This document shows, in pieces, positions 17,313 to 27,944 of a DNA stretch of 34,726 bases. The notes beneath the pieces were generated by a model, which worked only from the letters and a program-made list of their open reading frames with translations, was not told the origin of the DNA and did not search any database. The first letter of the stretch is position 1. The number at the start of each line of letters is the position of its first letter. Made by a program: the position numbers and the translations under genes. Source of the stretch: Anaeromicrobium sp. (GTDB lineage: Bacteria > Bacillota > Clostridia > Peptostreptococcales > Thermotaleaceae); NCBI RefSeq assembly GCF_025210435.1, contig NZ_JAOART010000024.1, forward strand, positions 1-34,726. The letters run 5' to 3'.

Positions 17313-18293
17313 TTATCCTAATAAATGACATGCAGCAAAGTGGCCTTCACTGATTTCTATCATCTTTGGTTCAATTTCTGCACATTTTTCCATAGCATAT
17401 TGACATCTAGTTCTAAATCTACATCCAGATGGAGGATTTAGTGGACTTGGTACATCTCCCTCTAAAACAATTCTGTTAGTTTCCTTAATCACATCCGGAT
17501 CTGGCACAGGTATGGCAGAAAGAAGTGCTTGAGTATATGGATGCTTAGGATTATCATATACATCATCACTAGTTCCTATTTCCACAAGTTTACCTAGATA
17601 CATTACTCCAACTCTGTCAGATATATGTCTAACCATGGAAAGATCATGGGCTATGAATAAATATGTAAGACCTAATTCCTTTTGTAAATCAGATAACATA
17701 TTTACAACTTGAGCCTGAATTGACACATCTAGAGCTGATATGGGTTCATCACAGATGATAAATTCTGGGTTTACAGCAAGGGCCCTTGCAATACCTATTC
17801 TTTGACGCTGACCACCACTGAATTCATGGGGATATCTTACAGCGTGTCCAGGAGATAGACCAACCCTTTCTAAAAGATCATGGATTATTTTTAATCTTTC
17901 TTTTCCCGTAGCTATATTGTGTATATCAATAGCTTCTCCTATAATGTCACCTACTGTCATACGAGTATTTAATGATGCATAAGGATCTTGGAATATCATT
18001 TGTATCTTTTTTCTATAGGGCATTAATTCCTTTTGAGACATTTTAGCAATATCTTTTCCGTCATATTTAATTTCTCCACCAGTTGGCTCATATAATCTGA
18101 TTAGGGTTCTACCTGTAGTAGATTTTCCACATCCTGATTCACCAACTAGGCCTAAAGTCTCACCCTTATATATTTTAAAGGATACATCATCTACGGCCTT
18201 TACATGTTTTATATTTCCTCCAAAGAAACCCTTCTTAACTTGAAAATATTTCTTTAAATTATTTACTTCTAATAGTATCTGTTTATTTTCCAT
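17313..18293 (-). CDS. oppF: Oligopeptide ABC transporter ATP-binding protein OppF
   Basis: This 326-residue ATPase subunit energises peptide import at the inner face of the membrane. The nucleotide-binding motifs are complete: Walker [10 protein letters not shown] near residue 53, Q-loop [11 protein letters not shown], signature [14 protein letters not shown] near 159, Walker [13 protein letters not shown] near 178, and the switch His in [10 protein letters not shown]. The C-terminal [19 protein letters not shown] segment is the Cys-rich oligopeptide/dipeptide transporter tail. It starts three bases after the oppD stop, with GGAGGGGG inside that junction, so translation is tightly linked. 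Confidence 0.95.
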   Translation of the reverse strand: MENKQILLEVNNLKKYFQVKKGFFGGNIKHVKAVDDVSFKIYKGETLGLVGESGCGKSTTGRTLIRLYEPTGGEIKYDGKDIAKMSQKELMPYRKKIQMIFQDPYASLNTRMTVGDIIGEAIDIHNIATGKERLKIIHDLLERVGLSPGHAVRYPHEFSGGQRQRIGIARALAVNPEFIICDEPISALDVSIQAQVVNMLSDLQKELGLTYLFIAHDLSMVRHISDRVGVMYLGKLVEIGTSDDVYDNPKHPYTQALLSAIPVPDPDVIKETNRIVLEGDVPSPLNPPSGCRFRTRCQYAMEKCAEIEPKMIEISEGHFAACHLLG

Positions 18294-18296
18294 AAC

Positions 18297-19319
18297 TTAC
18301 CCCCTCCTTTTTACACCCGTATCTACTTCTATTTTCGGCGCATCCTTATGAAGTAACCAACACATGGATCTTTGTCCTGTTTGTGTTGTGAAATAAGGAG
18401 GTTGCTCTGTTTCACATATTCTCATAGTATAAGGACATCTAGCTGCAAAGGGACATCCCTTTGGTGGATTTAATAAATCTGGAGGAGTACCTTCAATTGG
18501 AACTAGTCTTTTATTTTCTCCTAAATCCATTCTAGGAATAGATTTTAAAAGTCCCATTGTATATGGATGTTTAGGATTATAGAATATTTCCTCTGTAGTT
18601 CCTTCTTCCATTACAAGTCCACCATACATAACAATTATTCTACTACACACATCTGCCACTACTCCTAAGTCGTGAGTAATTAATATAATAGATGTATTAA
18701 TTTCATCTTTTAATTTTTTCATAAGCTCTAATATTTGAGCTTGGATAGTAACATCTAAAGCTGTAGTAGGCTCATCTGCTATAAGAAGTTCCGGTTCACA
18801 GGATAGGGCTATGGCTATCATAGCACGCTGTCTCATACCACCACTAAATTCATGTGGATACTGGTCAATTCTCTCTTCTGGAGAAGGAATTCCTACTAAC
18901 TTTAACATTTCTATAGCCTTTTCCCTAGCTACTTTTTTATCTACTTTTTGATGCTTTATGATTGATTCCATTATTTGATTTCCAATAGTATAAACGGGAT
19001 TTAATGAAGTCATTGGATCTTGGAAGATCATGGCTATTTCATTACCTCTAATGGACTGCATTTTCTTTTCAGGTGTGTTTACTAGATTTTCACCTCTAAA
19101 TAGTATTTCTCCATTTACTATTTTCCCTGGATATTGTAATAGTTTCATTACGGACATGGAAGTAACACTTTTTCCACTTCCAGATTCACCAACTATACCT
19201 ATAGCTTCTCCCTTTTCTAAAGAAAAACTCACACCTCTTATAGCTTTTATCTCCCCAACATGGGTAAAAAACGACGTTCTTAAGTCTTTAACTTCTAATA
19301 TATTTTTCAAACTCATCAC
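18297..19319 (-). CDS. oppD: Oligopeptide ABC transporter ATP-binding protein OppD
   Basis: This is the 340-residue second ATPase of the importer. It has Walker A GESGSGKS near residue 45, signature SGGMRQRAMIAIAL near 160, Walker B LLIADEPTTALD near 180 and the switch His in LITHDLGVV. The Cys-rich tail reads CPFAARCPYTMRICE. The frame opens with GTG then ATG right after the oppC stop; ATG at 19316 or a downstream TTG may be the real start because AGAGGTG lies so close. It pairs with OppF as a heterodimeric ATPase. Confidence 0.95.
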   Translation of the reverse strand: MMSLKNILEVKDLRTSFFTHVGEIKAIRGVSFSLEKGEAIGIVGESGSGKSVTSMSVMKLLQYPGKIVNGEILFRGENLVNTPEKKMQSIRGNEIAMIFQDPMTSLNPVYTIGNQIMESIIKHQKVDKKVAREKAIEMLKLVGIPSPEERIDQYPHEFSGGMRQRAMIAIALSCEPELLIADEPTTALDVTIQAQILELMKKLKDEINTSIILITHDLGVVADVCSRIIVMYGGLVMEEGTTEEIFYNPKHPYTMGLLKSIPRMDLGENKRLVPIEGTPPDLLNPPKGCPFAARCPYTMRICETEQPPYFTTQTGQRSMCWLLHKDAPKIEVDTGVKRRG

Positions 19320-19321
19320 CT

Positions 19322-20248
19322 CTATTTACGTAAGCGCGGATCTAATGCGTCCCTTAGACCGTCTCCAAAGAAATTAAATGCAAGCATAGTAATACATATG
19401 GCAAGTGCTGGGAAGAACAATTGATGGGGATATGAATTAAGTCCTCCTAGTGCATCACTTGCAAGGGATCCCCAGGATGGCTTTGGTGCCGATACTCCAA
19501 GACCTATAAAACTTAAGAAAGACTCTGTAAATATGGCCGATGGAATCATCATTGTCATAGTTACTATAATAGGTCCCATTGCATTTGGAATTAAGTGTCT
19601 AAGTAATATTCTCTTTGTGCTAGCTCCTAAAGTTTGGGCTGCTAGTACATATTCTTGTTCCCTTAAGGTTAATATTTGTCCCCTTACAATCCTTGCCATT
19701 CTAACCCAATAAATTGTTCCTATGGCCAAAATAACACTAGTAAGACCTGGTTTAAATACAACCATCAATATGATTGCATAAAGTACTAGGGGTATAGTTG
19801 ATATAATATCTACTATTCTCATCATAGTATTATCTATTTTTCCACCTAAGTAACCTGATATGCCTCCATATATGACTCCTATGAAGAAGTTAACCACACT
19901 GGCCACTACGGCCACTGTTAATGAAACCCTTGCTCCATAAACTACCCTTATGAATAAGTCTCTACCATGGGCATCTGTTCCGAACCAATGCTCTGCACTT
20001 GGTCCTTCGTTAGTTCTCATTAAATCCTGGTCCGAGAAATTATACTTTGAAATAATTGGACCGAAAATTGCTATTAAAAATATAATTCCTATGGTTATAA
20101 GGCCTATCATAGCAAGGGGATTTTTCTTTAATCTTCTCCAAGCATCTTGCCAGTATGTTATGATAGGTCTTTCAATTCGCTCTCTATCCTTATCTGCATG
20201 AGGAACTTTTTCCCACATATCTGCAGAAATATTTTTGTTTATATCCAT
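19322..20248 (-). CDS. oppC: Oligopeptide ABC transporter permease OppC
   Basis: This 308-residue inner-membrane permease has a cytoplasmic N-terminal tail of about 35 residues, then six predicted membrane segments, the first near 43-65 (LAMIGLITIGIIFLIAIFGP). The binding-protein-dependent transport motif is near residue 205 (EQEYVLAAQTLGASTKRILL), the EAA loop that docks on the ATPases. The ATG has AAGGAG 8 bases upstream. It is 15 bp after oppB and 2 bp before oppD. Confidence 0.95.
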   Translation of the reverse strand: MDINKNISADMWEKVPHADKDRERIERPIITYWQDAWRRLKKNPLAMIGLITIGIIFLIAIFGPIISKYNFSDQDLMRTNEGPSAEHWFGTDAHGRDLFIRVVYGARVSLTVAVVASVVNFFIGVIYGGISGYLGGKIDNTMMRIVDIISTIPLVLYAIILMVVFKPGLTSVILAIGTIYWVRMARIVRGQILTLREQEYVLAAQTLGASTKRILLRHLIPNAMGPIIVTMTMMIPSAIFTESFLSFIGLGVSAPKPSWGSLASDALGGLNSYPHQLFFPALAICITMLAFNFFGDGLRDALDPRLRK

Positions 20249-20263
20249 CCTTGTAGCTCCTTC

Positions 20264-21187
20264 CTATTCATCCAGCTTAATTCTTGGGTCTATTAATCCA
20301 TATAGTATATCTACTATAAATACCATTACTATTAAAAACATTGCATAAAATATGGTTACACCCATGATTACTGTATAATCTCTGTTATTAACACTTTCTA
20401 CAAAGTATTTTCCCATTCCAGAGATAGCAAATATTCTCTCAACTACGAAAGATCCCGTAAGTATAGCTGCAACTAATGGTCCTACATAACTTACAACTGG
20501 TATTAATGCATTTTTAAGGGCATGTTTACCTATAACTGTAAATTCTGATAATCCTTTAGCCCTTGCCGTTCTTATGTAGTCCTGTTGCATAACTTCAAGC
20601 ATACTTGAACGAGTTAATCTTGCCACAAAGGATAGTGAAAATCCTGCAAGAGCTATAACTGGTCCTATATAATGCCTCCAAGTACTAAGTCCATGGGATG
20701 GCAATAGGTTAAGTTTAGTACTGAAGAAATGAACTATTAATGTTCCTAAAACGAAACTTGGTATGGTTACTCCCAAAGTTGCCATAAACATGGCCAGTTG
20801 ATCTTGCCATTTTCCTTGTTTCATGGCTGATATGATTCCAATTGGTACTCCTACTATTAGAACTACAAGTACAGATATACCTCCAACCCTGGCTGAGGTA
20901 GGGAATGTGCTCTTAATAATTTCATTAACAGTCCACCCAACTCTTTGAAATGACGGTCCTAAATCTCTATTTATTATTACATCTTTTAAGTATATTACGT
21001 ATTGTTCCCACACGGGCTTATCTAAATTAAATCTAGCCTCCACTACTTTCATTATGGCCTCTGGTAGTGCCTTTTCTCTAGAGAAAGGTCCTCCAGGTGC
21101 TGCATGCATTAGGAAAAAAGTTATGGTTATTACGAATAACAGAGTAACTACCATGGATAACATTCTATTAGCAATAAACCTTCCCAT
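20264..21187 (-). CDS. oppB: Oligopeptide ABC transporter permease OppB
   Basis: This 307-residue permease is the first gene of the opp operon. The N-terminal membrane segment (residues 9-28) is followed by the family motif HAAPGGPF, and the EAA loop is near residue 197 (MQQDYIRTARAKGLSEFTVI). Membrane segments fill the rest (for example ISVLVVLIVGVPIGIISAM). The ATG has AAGGAG about 11 bases upstream. About 200 bp of untranslated leader separates it from the best promoter candidate. Confidence 0.95.
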   Translation of the reverse strand: MGRFIANRMLSMVVTLLFVITITFFLMHAAPGGPFSREKALPEAIMKVVEARFNLDKPVWEQYVIYLKDVIINRDLGPSFQRVGWTVNEIIKSTFPTSARVGGISVLVVLIVGVPIGIISAMKQGKWQDQLAMFMATLGVTIPSFVLGTLIVHFFSTKLNLLPSHGLSTWRHYIGPVIALAGFSLSFVARLTRSSMLEVMQQDYIRTARAKGLSEFTVIGKHALKNALIPVVSYVGPLVAAILTGSFVVERIFAISGMGKYFVESVNNRDYTVIMGVTIFYAMFLIVMVFIVDILYGLIDPRIKLDE

Positions 21188-21400
21188 CTTATCACACTCC
21201 TTTTTTATCTTATATTCTTATTGTTTCCATAAATGTGTTTAAATACGTATATAACAAAAAAATTATAAAGATTTTAAGTCCTTCCTTCAAAATAGTTTTA
21301 CTATAGGCACCATTCCTCCTCGTTGCAGTTTATGAAATTTTTCGATAATTCACTTTCTTCCCCCAACAATTTCATACAGTATCAGTACAATTCCATACAT

Positions 21401-21429
21401 ATTCTATCATATTTTTTTGAATTTTTAAA
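21401..21429 (-). promoter_or_regulatory. Candidate promoter of the opp operon
   Basis: On the minus strand TTTAAA (21429-21424) and TAGAAT (21406-21401) are 17 bp apart. The region 21188-21618 holds no gene I can support. Upstream of the promoter, an 8-bp palindrome (AATTGATA at 21493, TATCAATT ending at 21516) lies where a regulator could bind, but I recognise no operator. Confidence 0.4.
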
Positions 21430-21618
21430 GTATGTATGCGTGGTAGATACATTCGTTCTTACAATTATAATTGAACCAGTATACAGAGATACAATTGATA
21501 CAATTTTCTATCAATTCCGCCTATGACGTACATTCAACCACTTATAACCGAATCTTTTAAATTTTTTAGCACTTTTATTTCGTATTTCTACTATATTAGG
21601 TTCCAGGAAAACATTTTC

Positions 21619-21994
21619 TTATTTTTTTCTTAAGATGTATAAAATTACTTCATTCATAATTTGAAGGTTGTCATAGCCCTTCGTTTTTCTCATGATAGCC
21701 CCGCAGGAAATCCCAAGACCTTTTTCTTGCCATTTTTATAATCTTTTATAGATTGTGGATTTTCTCCCAATACTTCTTTTACAATTTTACAATATCCTCT
21801 TCATGGTACAATTGAACTATTTCCTTTTCTTTCATTATTATTTCTGGATTTTCACCTATTTCATGCATTATATTATATAACTTTTTTGCCATATTATTAC
21901 TTATATGTCCATTTATAACTAATTTAAATAGATTTATGAAACTTAATATATGTTTTCCCAAAACAATCTCACACAAACCCAATTGCCATTTCAT
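21619..21994 (-). pseudogene. gatB: gatB 3' remnant (Asp/Glu-tRNA amidotransferase subunit B), frameshifted
   Basis: The minus strand encodes the C-terminal helical tail of GatB in three pieces. Piece 1 (to the stop at 21779) has FKLVINGHISNNMAKKLYNI and GENPEIIMKEKEIVQ, matching the family's LIDEGTIS-K-AKKVFEEM pattern. Piece 2, in another frame, reads [20 protein letters not shown] then LGF. Piece 3, after a further one-base loss, reads [20 protein letters not shown] and ends at 21619. Together they match the known GatB ending (AENPQSVEDYKNGK, ALGFLVGQVMKATKGKANPQ). It directly follows ligA, where Clostridia often have gatC-gatA-gatB, so gatC, gatA and most of gatB seem to have been deleted. 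Confidence 0.85.
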
Positions 21995-22000
21995 AAGTAT

Positions 22001-22026
22001 AAAGGCTAGTCTAAAGACTAACCTTT
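22001..22026 (-). terminator. Hairpin after ligA
   Basis: On the minus strand AAAGGTTAGTC, loop TTTA, GACTAGCCTTT forms an 11-bp stem with one wobble pair, but the following sequence is only moderately T-rich. It lies between ligA and the gatB remnant and probably ends ligA transcription. Confidence 0.6.
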
Positions 22027-22048
22027 AATTTTAAAATAATTAGGCATA

Positions 22049-24079
<2,031 letters not shown>

Positions 24080-24207
24080 TTATCATAAAAAGACAATAAT
24101 TAATTCAACCTTTGTCTTTGATGATTATTCCTCATAAATATGTATTTTATAACCTTTTAATACTTCTACCATATTATATGTTTTTCCTGTTTCCTATAAT
24201 AATATTT

Positions 24208-24446
24208 ATAGATTTCTTGATTTTAAAATTGTTTTATATAGTAACTTGCCTATAAGGGAAAATATATTGAAAATCTTTGGAACCCTGGAACGTCACAACA
24301 TCCTATTCTACTCCAACATGACTTATGAACCTCTCTACGAAGATTCACACTTTCGCTTGTGACAAGGACTTGGATGGAAAAGATTTTCAATATTTTTTCC
24401 TGAAATATTCACACATAAAGCTTGTTTATAATCAAGAAATCTGTAT
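24208..24446 (+). mobile_element. ~239-bp structured inverted-repeat element, family 2, copy 2
   Basis: This is the second copy of the element at 2648-2880, same orientation. Its outer ends are a better inverted pair (ATAGATTTCTTGAT against ATCAAGAAATCTGTAT). The inner stem has changed on both sides compared with copy 1 (ATATATTGAAAATC with GATTTTCAATATTTT), so pairing is kept. It fills most of the 500-bp gap between ligA and the next plus-strand gene. Confidence 0.75.
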
Positions 24447-24466
24447 AACCATTTAAAGTTTAGGCA

Positions 24467-24495
24467 CACCAATTTGGGACAAGGGGCATATTATA
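24467..24495 (+). promoter_or_regulatory. Candidate SigK-type sporulation promoter
   Basis: CACC at 24467-24470 and CATATTATA at 24487-24495 are 16 bp apart and fit the known mother-cell SigK pattern (AC, 16, CATANNNTA). This would place the Tyr-rich protein gene in late sporulation. The consensus is short, so the call is tentative. Confidence 0.4.
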
Positions 24496-24538
24496 TTATT
24501 GCAAAAGGACATACATAATGAGGGAGGTGAGAATATAA

Positions 24539-24979
24539 ATGAATAGAGCTTCCAATTTTAAATTTGAATATATACCTAATCCAGTATTATTAAACGATGA
24601 ACAACAGGAAGAATTTGATAAATTTAAAGCCCAATATGCAGATAAACCTAATAAATATATTCTAAGGGAAATGATGAGAGTAAAGGCCCAAGTACCTCAA
24701 GAGATGGTAGAAAAACATATTAAAAACCTTGATCTCATATGTGAAATGGAGGGATTTGATAAGGAAAGAATCCAACCAAGGGTAGATATGGTTAAAAGTT
24801 TACTAAGGATAAACATGCCTTCTCAAAATACAATCCAATCAGCAGAACCTATTGTAGATAGTCAAATTTTCTTCGGTGGTGCTTTATTACTATGGTTTTT
24901 AGCCCTAGCTGCCATATGGCGTTATCCATATTATAGGACCCCATACTATAGATCTCCTTACTACAGAAGATCTTATTAG
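24539..24979 (+). CDS. Unknown protein with membrane segment and Tyr/Arg/Pro-rich tail
   Basis: I do not recognise this 146-residue protein. Residues 1-105 are hydrophilic and probably helical (NDEQQEEFDKFKAQYADKPN), followed by one hydrophobic segment (about 111-128, FFGGALLLWFLALAAIW) and a short tail of near-repeats of the form YYRTP/YYRSP. GGGAGGTG precedes the ATG. The TAG stop is formed by the first bases of a 161-bp repeat element, so the original C-terminus may have been altered by insertion. A SigK-like promoter and the Tyr-rich tail, common among spore-coat proteins, suggest a sporulation role, but that is inference. Confidence 0.75.
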   Translation: MNRASNFKFEYIPNPVLLNDEQQEEFDKFKAQYADKPNKYILREMMRVKAQVPQEMVEKHIKNLDLICEMEGFDKERIQPRVDMVKSLLRINMPSQNTIQSAEPIVDSQIFFGGALLLWFLALAAIWRYPYYRTPYYRSPYYRRSY

Positions 24980-25137
24980 GTATATGAAAGAAATAAACTA
25001 GTCAGTTCTCTGAGGAATTTGGATTATTTTCAAGGCATGGTGAGCGAGCATATTAAACATATGTAAGCGATTCCATAACGAAGAAAATAATTCAAATAAC
25101 CAGTGAAATGACTAATTTATTTTTTGAATATGCCTTA
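24977..25137 (+). mobile_element. 161-bp inverted-repeat element, family 1, copy B
   Basis: It is almost identical to the reverse complement of 2412-2572 and exactly the same length. It begins with TAGGTATATGAAAG, whose TAG is the stop codon of the gene before it, and ends with TTGAATATGCCTTA. The ends are imperfect inverted repeats of about 28 bp. It is non-coding and lies between that gene and a bidirectional terminator. Confidence 0.8.
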
Positions 25138-25146
25138 ATACTAAAA

Positions 25147-25190
25147 AAACAATAAGCCCCTTAGTATTAACCATAAGGGGTTTATTGTCT
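25147..25190. terminator. Bidirectional terminator between convergent genes
   Basis: ACAATAAGCCCCTTA, a short loop, then ATAAGGGGTTTATTGT forms a long stem flanked by A and T runs. It lies between the plus-strand Tyr-rich protein gene and the minus-strand YjcZ-like gene. Confidence 0.8.
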
Positions 25191-25273
25191 CTATTAACCT
25201 TTGAACTTTAATTTCTAATTACTATGTCTATGGTAATCATATATGGAAAATACATTTAATTTCCTATCTTTCT

Positions 25274-25399
25274 TTAATATCCTCCAAATCCACCACAGAA
25301 TCCAGGACAACAGAATAGTACTACTAGTAATAGGAAGAAGAATAACAATTCACTACCACTATTAAATAAACCACAACCTCCACATTGCTTATCAGCCAT
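25274..25399 (-). CDS. Small YjcZ-like Cys/Gly-rich hydrophobic protein
   Basis: This 41-residue minus-strand protein begins MADKQCGGCGLFNSGSE, continues with a hydrophobic run LLFFFLLLVVLFCC, and ends PGFCGGFGGY. AAAGGAGGTG lies about 7 bases before the ATG. The GSELLFFFLLLVVLFC core resembles the short YjcZ-type sporulation proteins of Bacillota, which are small membrane-associated or coat-associated products of unknown function. A SigK-like promoter lies upstream. Small size makes chance similarity possible, but the strong ribosome binding site and clean composition support a real gene. Confidence 0.8.
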   Translation of the reverse strand: MADKQCGGCGLFNSGSELLFFFLLLVVLFCCPGFCGGFGGY

Positions 25400-25473
25400 T
25401 TAATCCACCTCCTTTATTCAGGTATGTAGATTTTAAATTTGCTGAATCACTATATGTGTTCTTTTTTCTAATA

Positions 25474-25502
25474 TAATTTATGCATAAACGAGCATATATG
25501 TT
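25474..25502 (-). promoter_or_regulatory. Candidate SigK-type promoter of the YjcZ-like gene
   Basis: On the minus strand AACA and CATAAATTA are 16 bp apart, matching the SigK pattern (AC, 16, CATANNNTA). The start would lie about 70 bp before the ATG. Confidence 0.4.
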
Positions 25503-25513
25503 ACTAATAAATT

Positions 25514-25578
25514 TAAGCCTATGAAAAAAAATAGACTAGTCAGGTGAAATGACTAGTCTATTTTTTGAATATGCCTTA
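25514..25578. mobile_element. 65-bp internally deleted copy C of family 1
   Basis: TAAGCCTATGAAAAA through ATAGACTAGTCA, a 7-base loop GGTGAAA, then TGACTAGTCTAT through GAATATGCCTTA: only the two terminal inverted repeats remain. The result is an almost perfect palindrome. Its right end (read on the minus strand, TAAGGC) supplies the TAA stop of pcrA and could also act as its terminator hairpin. Confidence 0.75.
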
Positions 25579-27762
25579 TATTACATTTATAGGTGCATAG
25601 GCTAACATTATTTTTTTAATTCCCGCATTATGAAAAGCTATGGTAATTTCCTTATCTCCTGCCTTATCCTTAATAGATATGATGGTACCCATACCAAACT
25701 TATCGTGCATAACCTTAGCCCCTGGGTGGATATTTTCAATGCTGGCCTTCTTTGTTGCTTTAGGGGCTTCATTTATAGTAGTTCCCCTATATATACCATT
25801 TCCAGGTGCAAGGGCCCTTCTATCTTTAGCTTCAATGGCTACCTTATCCCTATCTAATAGTTCAGAATCTATTTCATCTATGAACCTAGATATGGTATTA
25901 TAATTGGTCTTACCATATAACATCCTCATCCTAGCATGGGTAATATATAACATGTCCTCAGCCCTTGTTATACCCACATAGCATAATCTTCTTTCCTCTT
26001 CTAAGTCCTCATCAGAATCAAGTGCTCTAGATATAGGAAATATTCTCTCTTCCATTCCCGCTAAAAATACTACAGGGAACTCTAGCCCCTTAGCACTATG
26101 GAGGGTCATTAAAACAACCTTGTTATCATCATCATCCATAGAATCTAAATCTGTAGATAAGGAAGTTTTTTCTAAAAACTCCATTAAAAGTCCAGTCTCA
26201 CTATCCTCTTCAAATTCCTTTGCTACAGATAATAATTCTCGTAAGTTCTCTATTCTAGTTTGAGCCTCTATAGTATCTTCCTTTTCAAGTTCCTTTATAT
26301 ATCCTGACTCTTCTAAAACCATTTGAATTAATTCACTAGCCTTTATTTCATCCTTTAATTCTCTACATTTATTTACAATATTAGTAAATTGTTCAAATCC
26401 TGCCATTACCCTTCTAGAAAAGCCCTCTAACATATTTTCATCTAGTAAAACACTATAAATACTTTCTCCCGTTTTACTTGCCTTTTCCTCTAATCTCTCA
26501 ACAGTCCTGTTTCCGATGCTACGTTTAGGAACATTGATTACCCTTTTTAGAGATATATCATCTACTGGATTTTGAATAAGTCTTAGATAGGCCACAATAT
26601 CCTTAACTTCTTTTCTGTCGTAGAACTTAAGTCCTCCATATATCCTATAGGGAACATGACCCCTCATTAGCATATCCTCTATGGCACGGGATTGGGCATT
26701 GGTCCTATATAATATGGCACATTCCTTATAATTCCTAGCATCATTCTTAACCATATTCATTATATTTTGTACGATAAACCTACCCTCATCCTTTTCATCC
26801 ATAGCCCTATAATACTTTATCTTATCCCCATCTCCCTTGTTGGCAAAAAGGGATTTACTCTTTCTATTAATATTGTTTTTAATAACACTATTAGCCGCAT
26901 CTAATATGATTTTTGTAGATCTATAATTTTGTTCTAATTTTATAGTAACGGCATCTGCAAAATCCTCTTCAAAGCTAAGTATATTCCTAATATCAGCTCC
27001 TCTGAACCCATATATGGATTGGTCAATATCACCAACAACACATAGGTTTTGGTGACCTTCTGCAAGCATGGATACTAGTTTATATTGGGCCAAACTCGTA
27101 TCTTGATACTCATCTACCATTATATATTTAAATTTGTCTTGATATAAACATAGTATATCTTCATTTTCTGAAAAAAGCTCTATGGTCTTAAATATTAAGT
27201 CATCAAAATCTAGGGCATTATTTTTCCTAAGTTTCTTCTGATAAAGATTATATATCTTTGCAATTTCCTCCATTTGGAAATCACCCTCATACTTTTTCTT
27301 AAACACACTAGGAGTAAATAATTTATCCTTTGCAGAGCTTATCCTACTTCTGACCATGGCAAGTGGATATAATTTGTCGTTTATGTTAAGTTTTTTATAA
27401 CATTCCTTTAAAAGGGTCTTTTGGTCACTAGCATCATATATTACAAAGTTTCTATCATATCCGATCTTATCTATCTCACGTCGAAGTATTCTCACACAAG
27501 CAGAGTGAAAGGTAGTAACCCATAAATTCATAGGCCTATCTATTAGAGCCTCTACCCTCTCTACCATTTCCTTTGCTGCCTTATTTGTAAATGTTATAGC
27601 TAATATATTTCCAGGGTGTACACCCTTTTCTTCTACTAAGTATGCAATCCTATGAGTTAAAACTCTAGTTTTACCAGAACCAGCTCCAGCCAATATAAGT
27701 AGGGGTCCTTGTGTATGCAATACGGCCCTCTTTTGAGCCTCATTCATCATCGATAAATCCAT
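25576..27762 (-). CDS. pcrA: ATP-dependent DNA helicase PcrA (UvrD family)
   Basis: This 728-residue superfamily 1A 3'-5' helicase acts in repair and plasmid replication. The start MDLSMMNEAQ at 27762 has AAAGGAG seven bases upstream; the frame runs on to 27795 without support. Motifs in order: Q motif NEAQKRAV, Walker A GAGSGKT (near residue 27), TFTNKAAKEM, DEYQDTS (II), GDIDQSIYGFRGAD (III), QNYRST (IV), TLHSAKGLEFPVVFLAGMEE (V) and CYVGITRAEDMLY (VI). The C-terminal GAKVMHDKFGMGTIISI is the PcrA Tudor-like domain that contacts RNA polymerase. Its stop codon is within repeat copy C, so the last few residues may have changed. Confidence 0.96.
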   Translation of the reverse strand: MDLSMMNEAQKRAVLHTQGPLLILAGAGSGKTRVLTHRIAYLVEEKGVHPGNILAITFTNKAAKEMVERVEALIDRPMNLWVTTFHSACVRILRREIDKIGYDRNFVIYDASDQKTLLKECYKKLNINDKLYPLAMVRSRISSAKDKLFTPSVFKKKYEGDFQMEEIAKIYNLYQKKLRKNNALDFDDLIFKTIELFSENEDILCLYQDKFKYIMVDEYQDTSLAQYKLVSMLAEGHQNLCVVGDIDQSIYGFRGADIRNILSFEEDFADAVTIKLEQNYRSTKIILDAANSVIKNNINRKSKSLFANKGDGDKIKYYRAMDEKDEGRFIVQNIMNMVKNDARNYKECAILYRTNAQSRAIEDMLMRGHVPYRIYGGLKFYDRKEVKDIVAYLRLIQNPVDDISLKRVINVPKRSIGNRTVERLEEKASKTGESIYSVLLDENMLEGFSRRVMAGFEQFTNIVNKCRELKDEIKASELIQMVLEESGYIKELEKEDTIEAQTRIENLRELLSVAKEFEEDSETGLLMEFLEKTSLSTDLDSMDDDDNKVVLMTLHSAKGLEFPVVFLAGMEERIFPISRALDSDEDLEEERRLCYVGITRAEDMLYITHARMRMLYGKTNYNTISRFIDEIDSELLDRDKVAIEAKDRRALAPGNGIYRGTTINEAPKATKKASIENIHPGAKVMHDKFGMGTIISIKDKAGDKEITIAFHNAGIKKIMLAYAPINVI

Positions 27763-27863
27763 GAAGTTTCTCCTTTCCTTTTTCCATCTATACATATGTT
27801 ATATTATTTTAGCCATTTATACAAATGTTTGTTCGTTTTTTTTGAGAAAGTTTTTTGGGCAAT

Positions 27864-27900
27864 AAAAATACCATTAGTCAAATAAGCTAATGGTATTTAT
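27864..27900 (-). terminator. Terminator after cas6
   Basis: AAATACCATTAG, loop, CTAATGGTATTT is a 12-bp perfect stem followed on the minus strand by TTTTATT. It isolates the CRISPR-Cas transcript from pcrA. Confidence 0.85.
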
Positions 27901-27944
27901 TTTATTTAATTTTTCATACGGATACCCAAAACCCTCCCCCATAT

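Noticed and set aside
21301-21330. A possible short leader peptide (GAGGAGG then ATG GTG CCT) ahead of oppB
   Set aside because: The ribosome binding site is too close to the ATG and only eight codons follow; too little to support a call.
21323-21526. Plus-strand 67-codon frame upstream of oppB
   Set aside because: No ribosome binding site and no recognisable features; it lies over the presumed opp promoter and leader.
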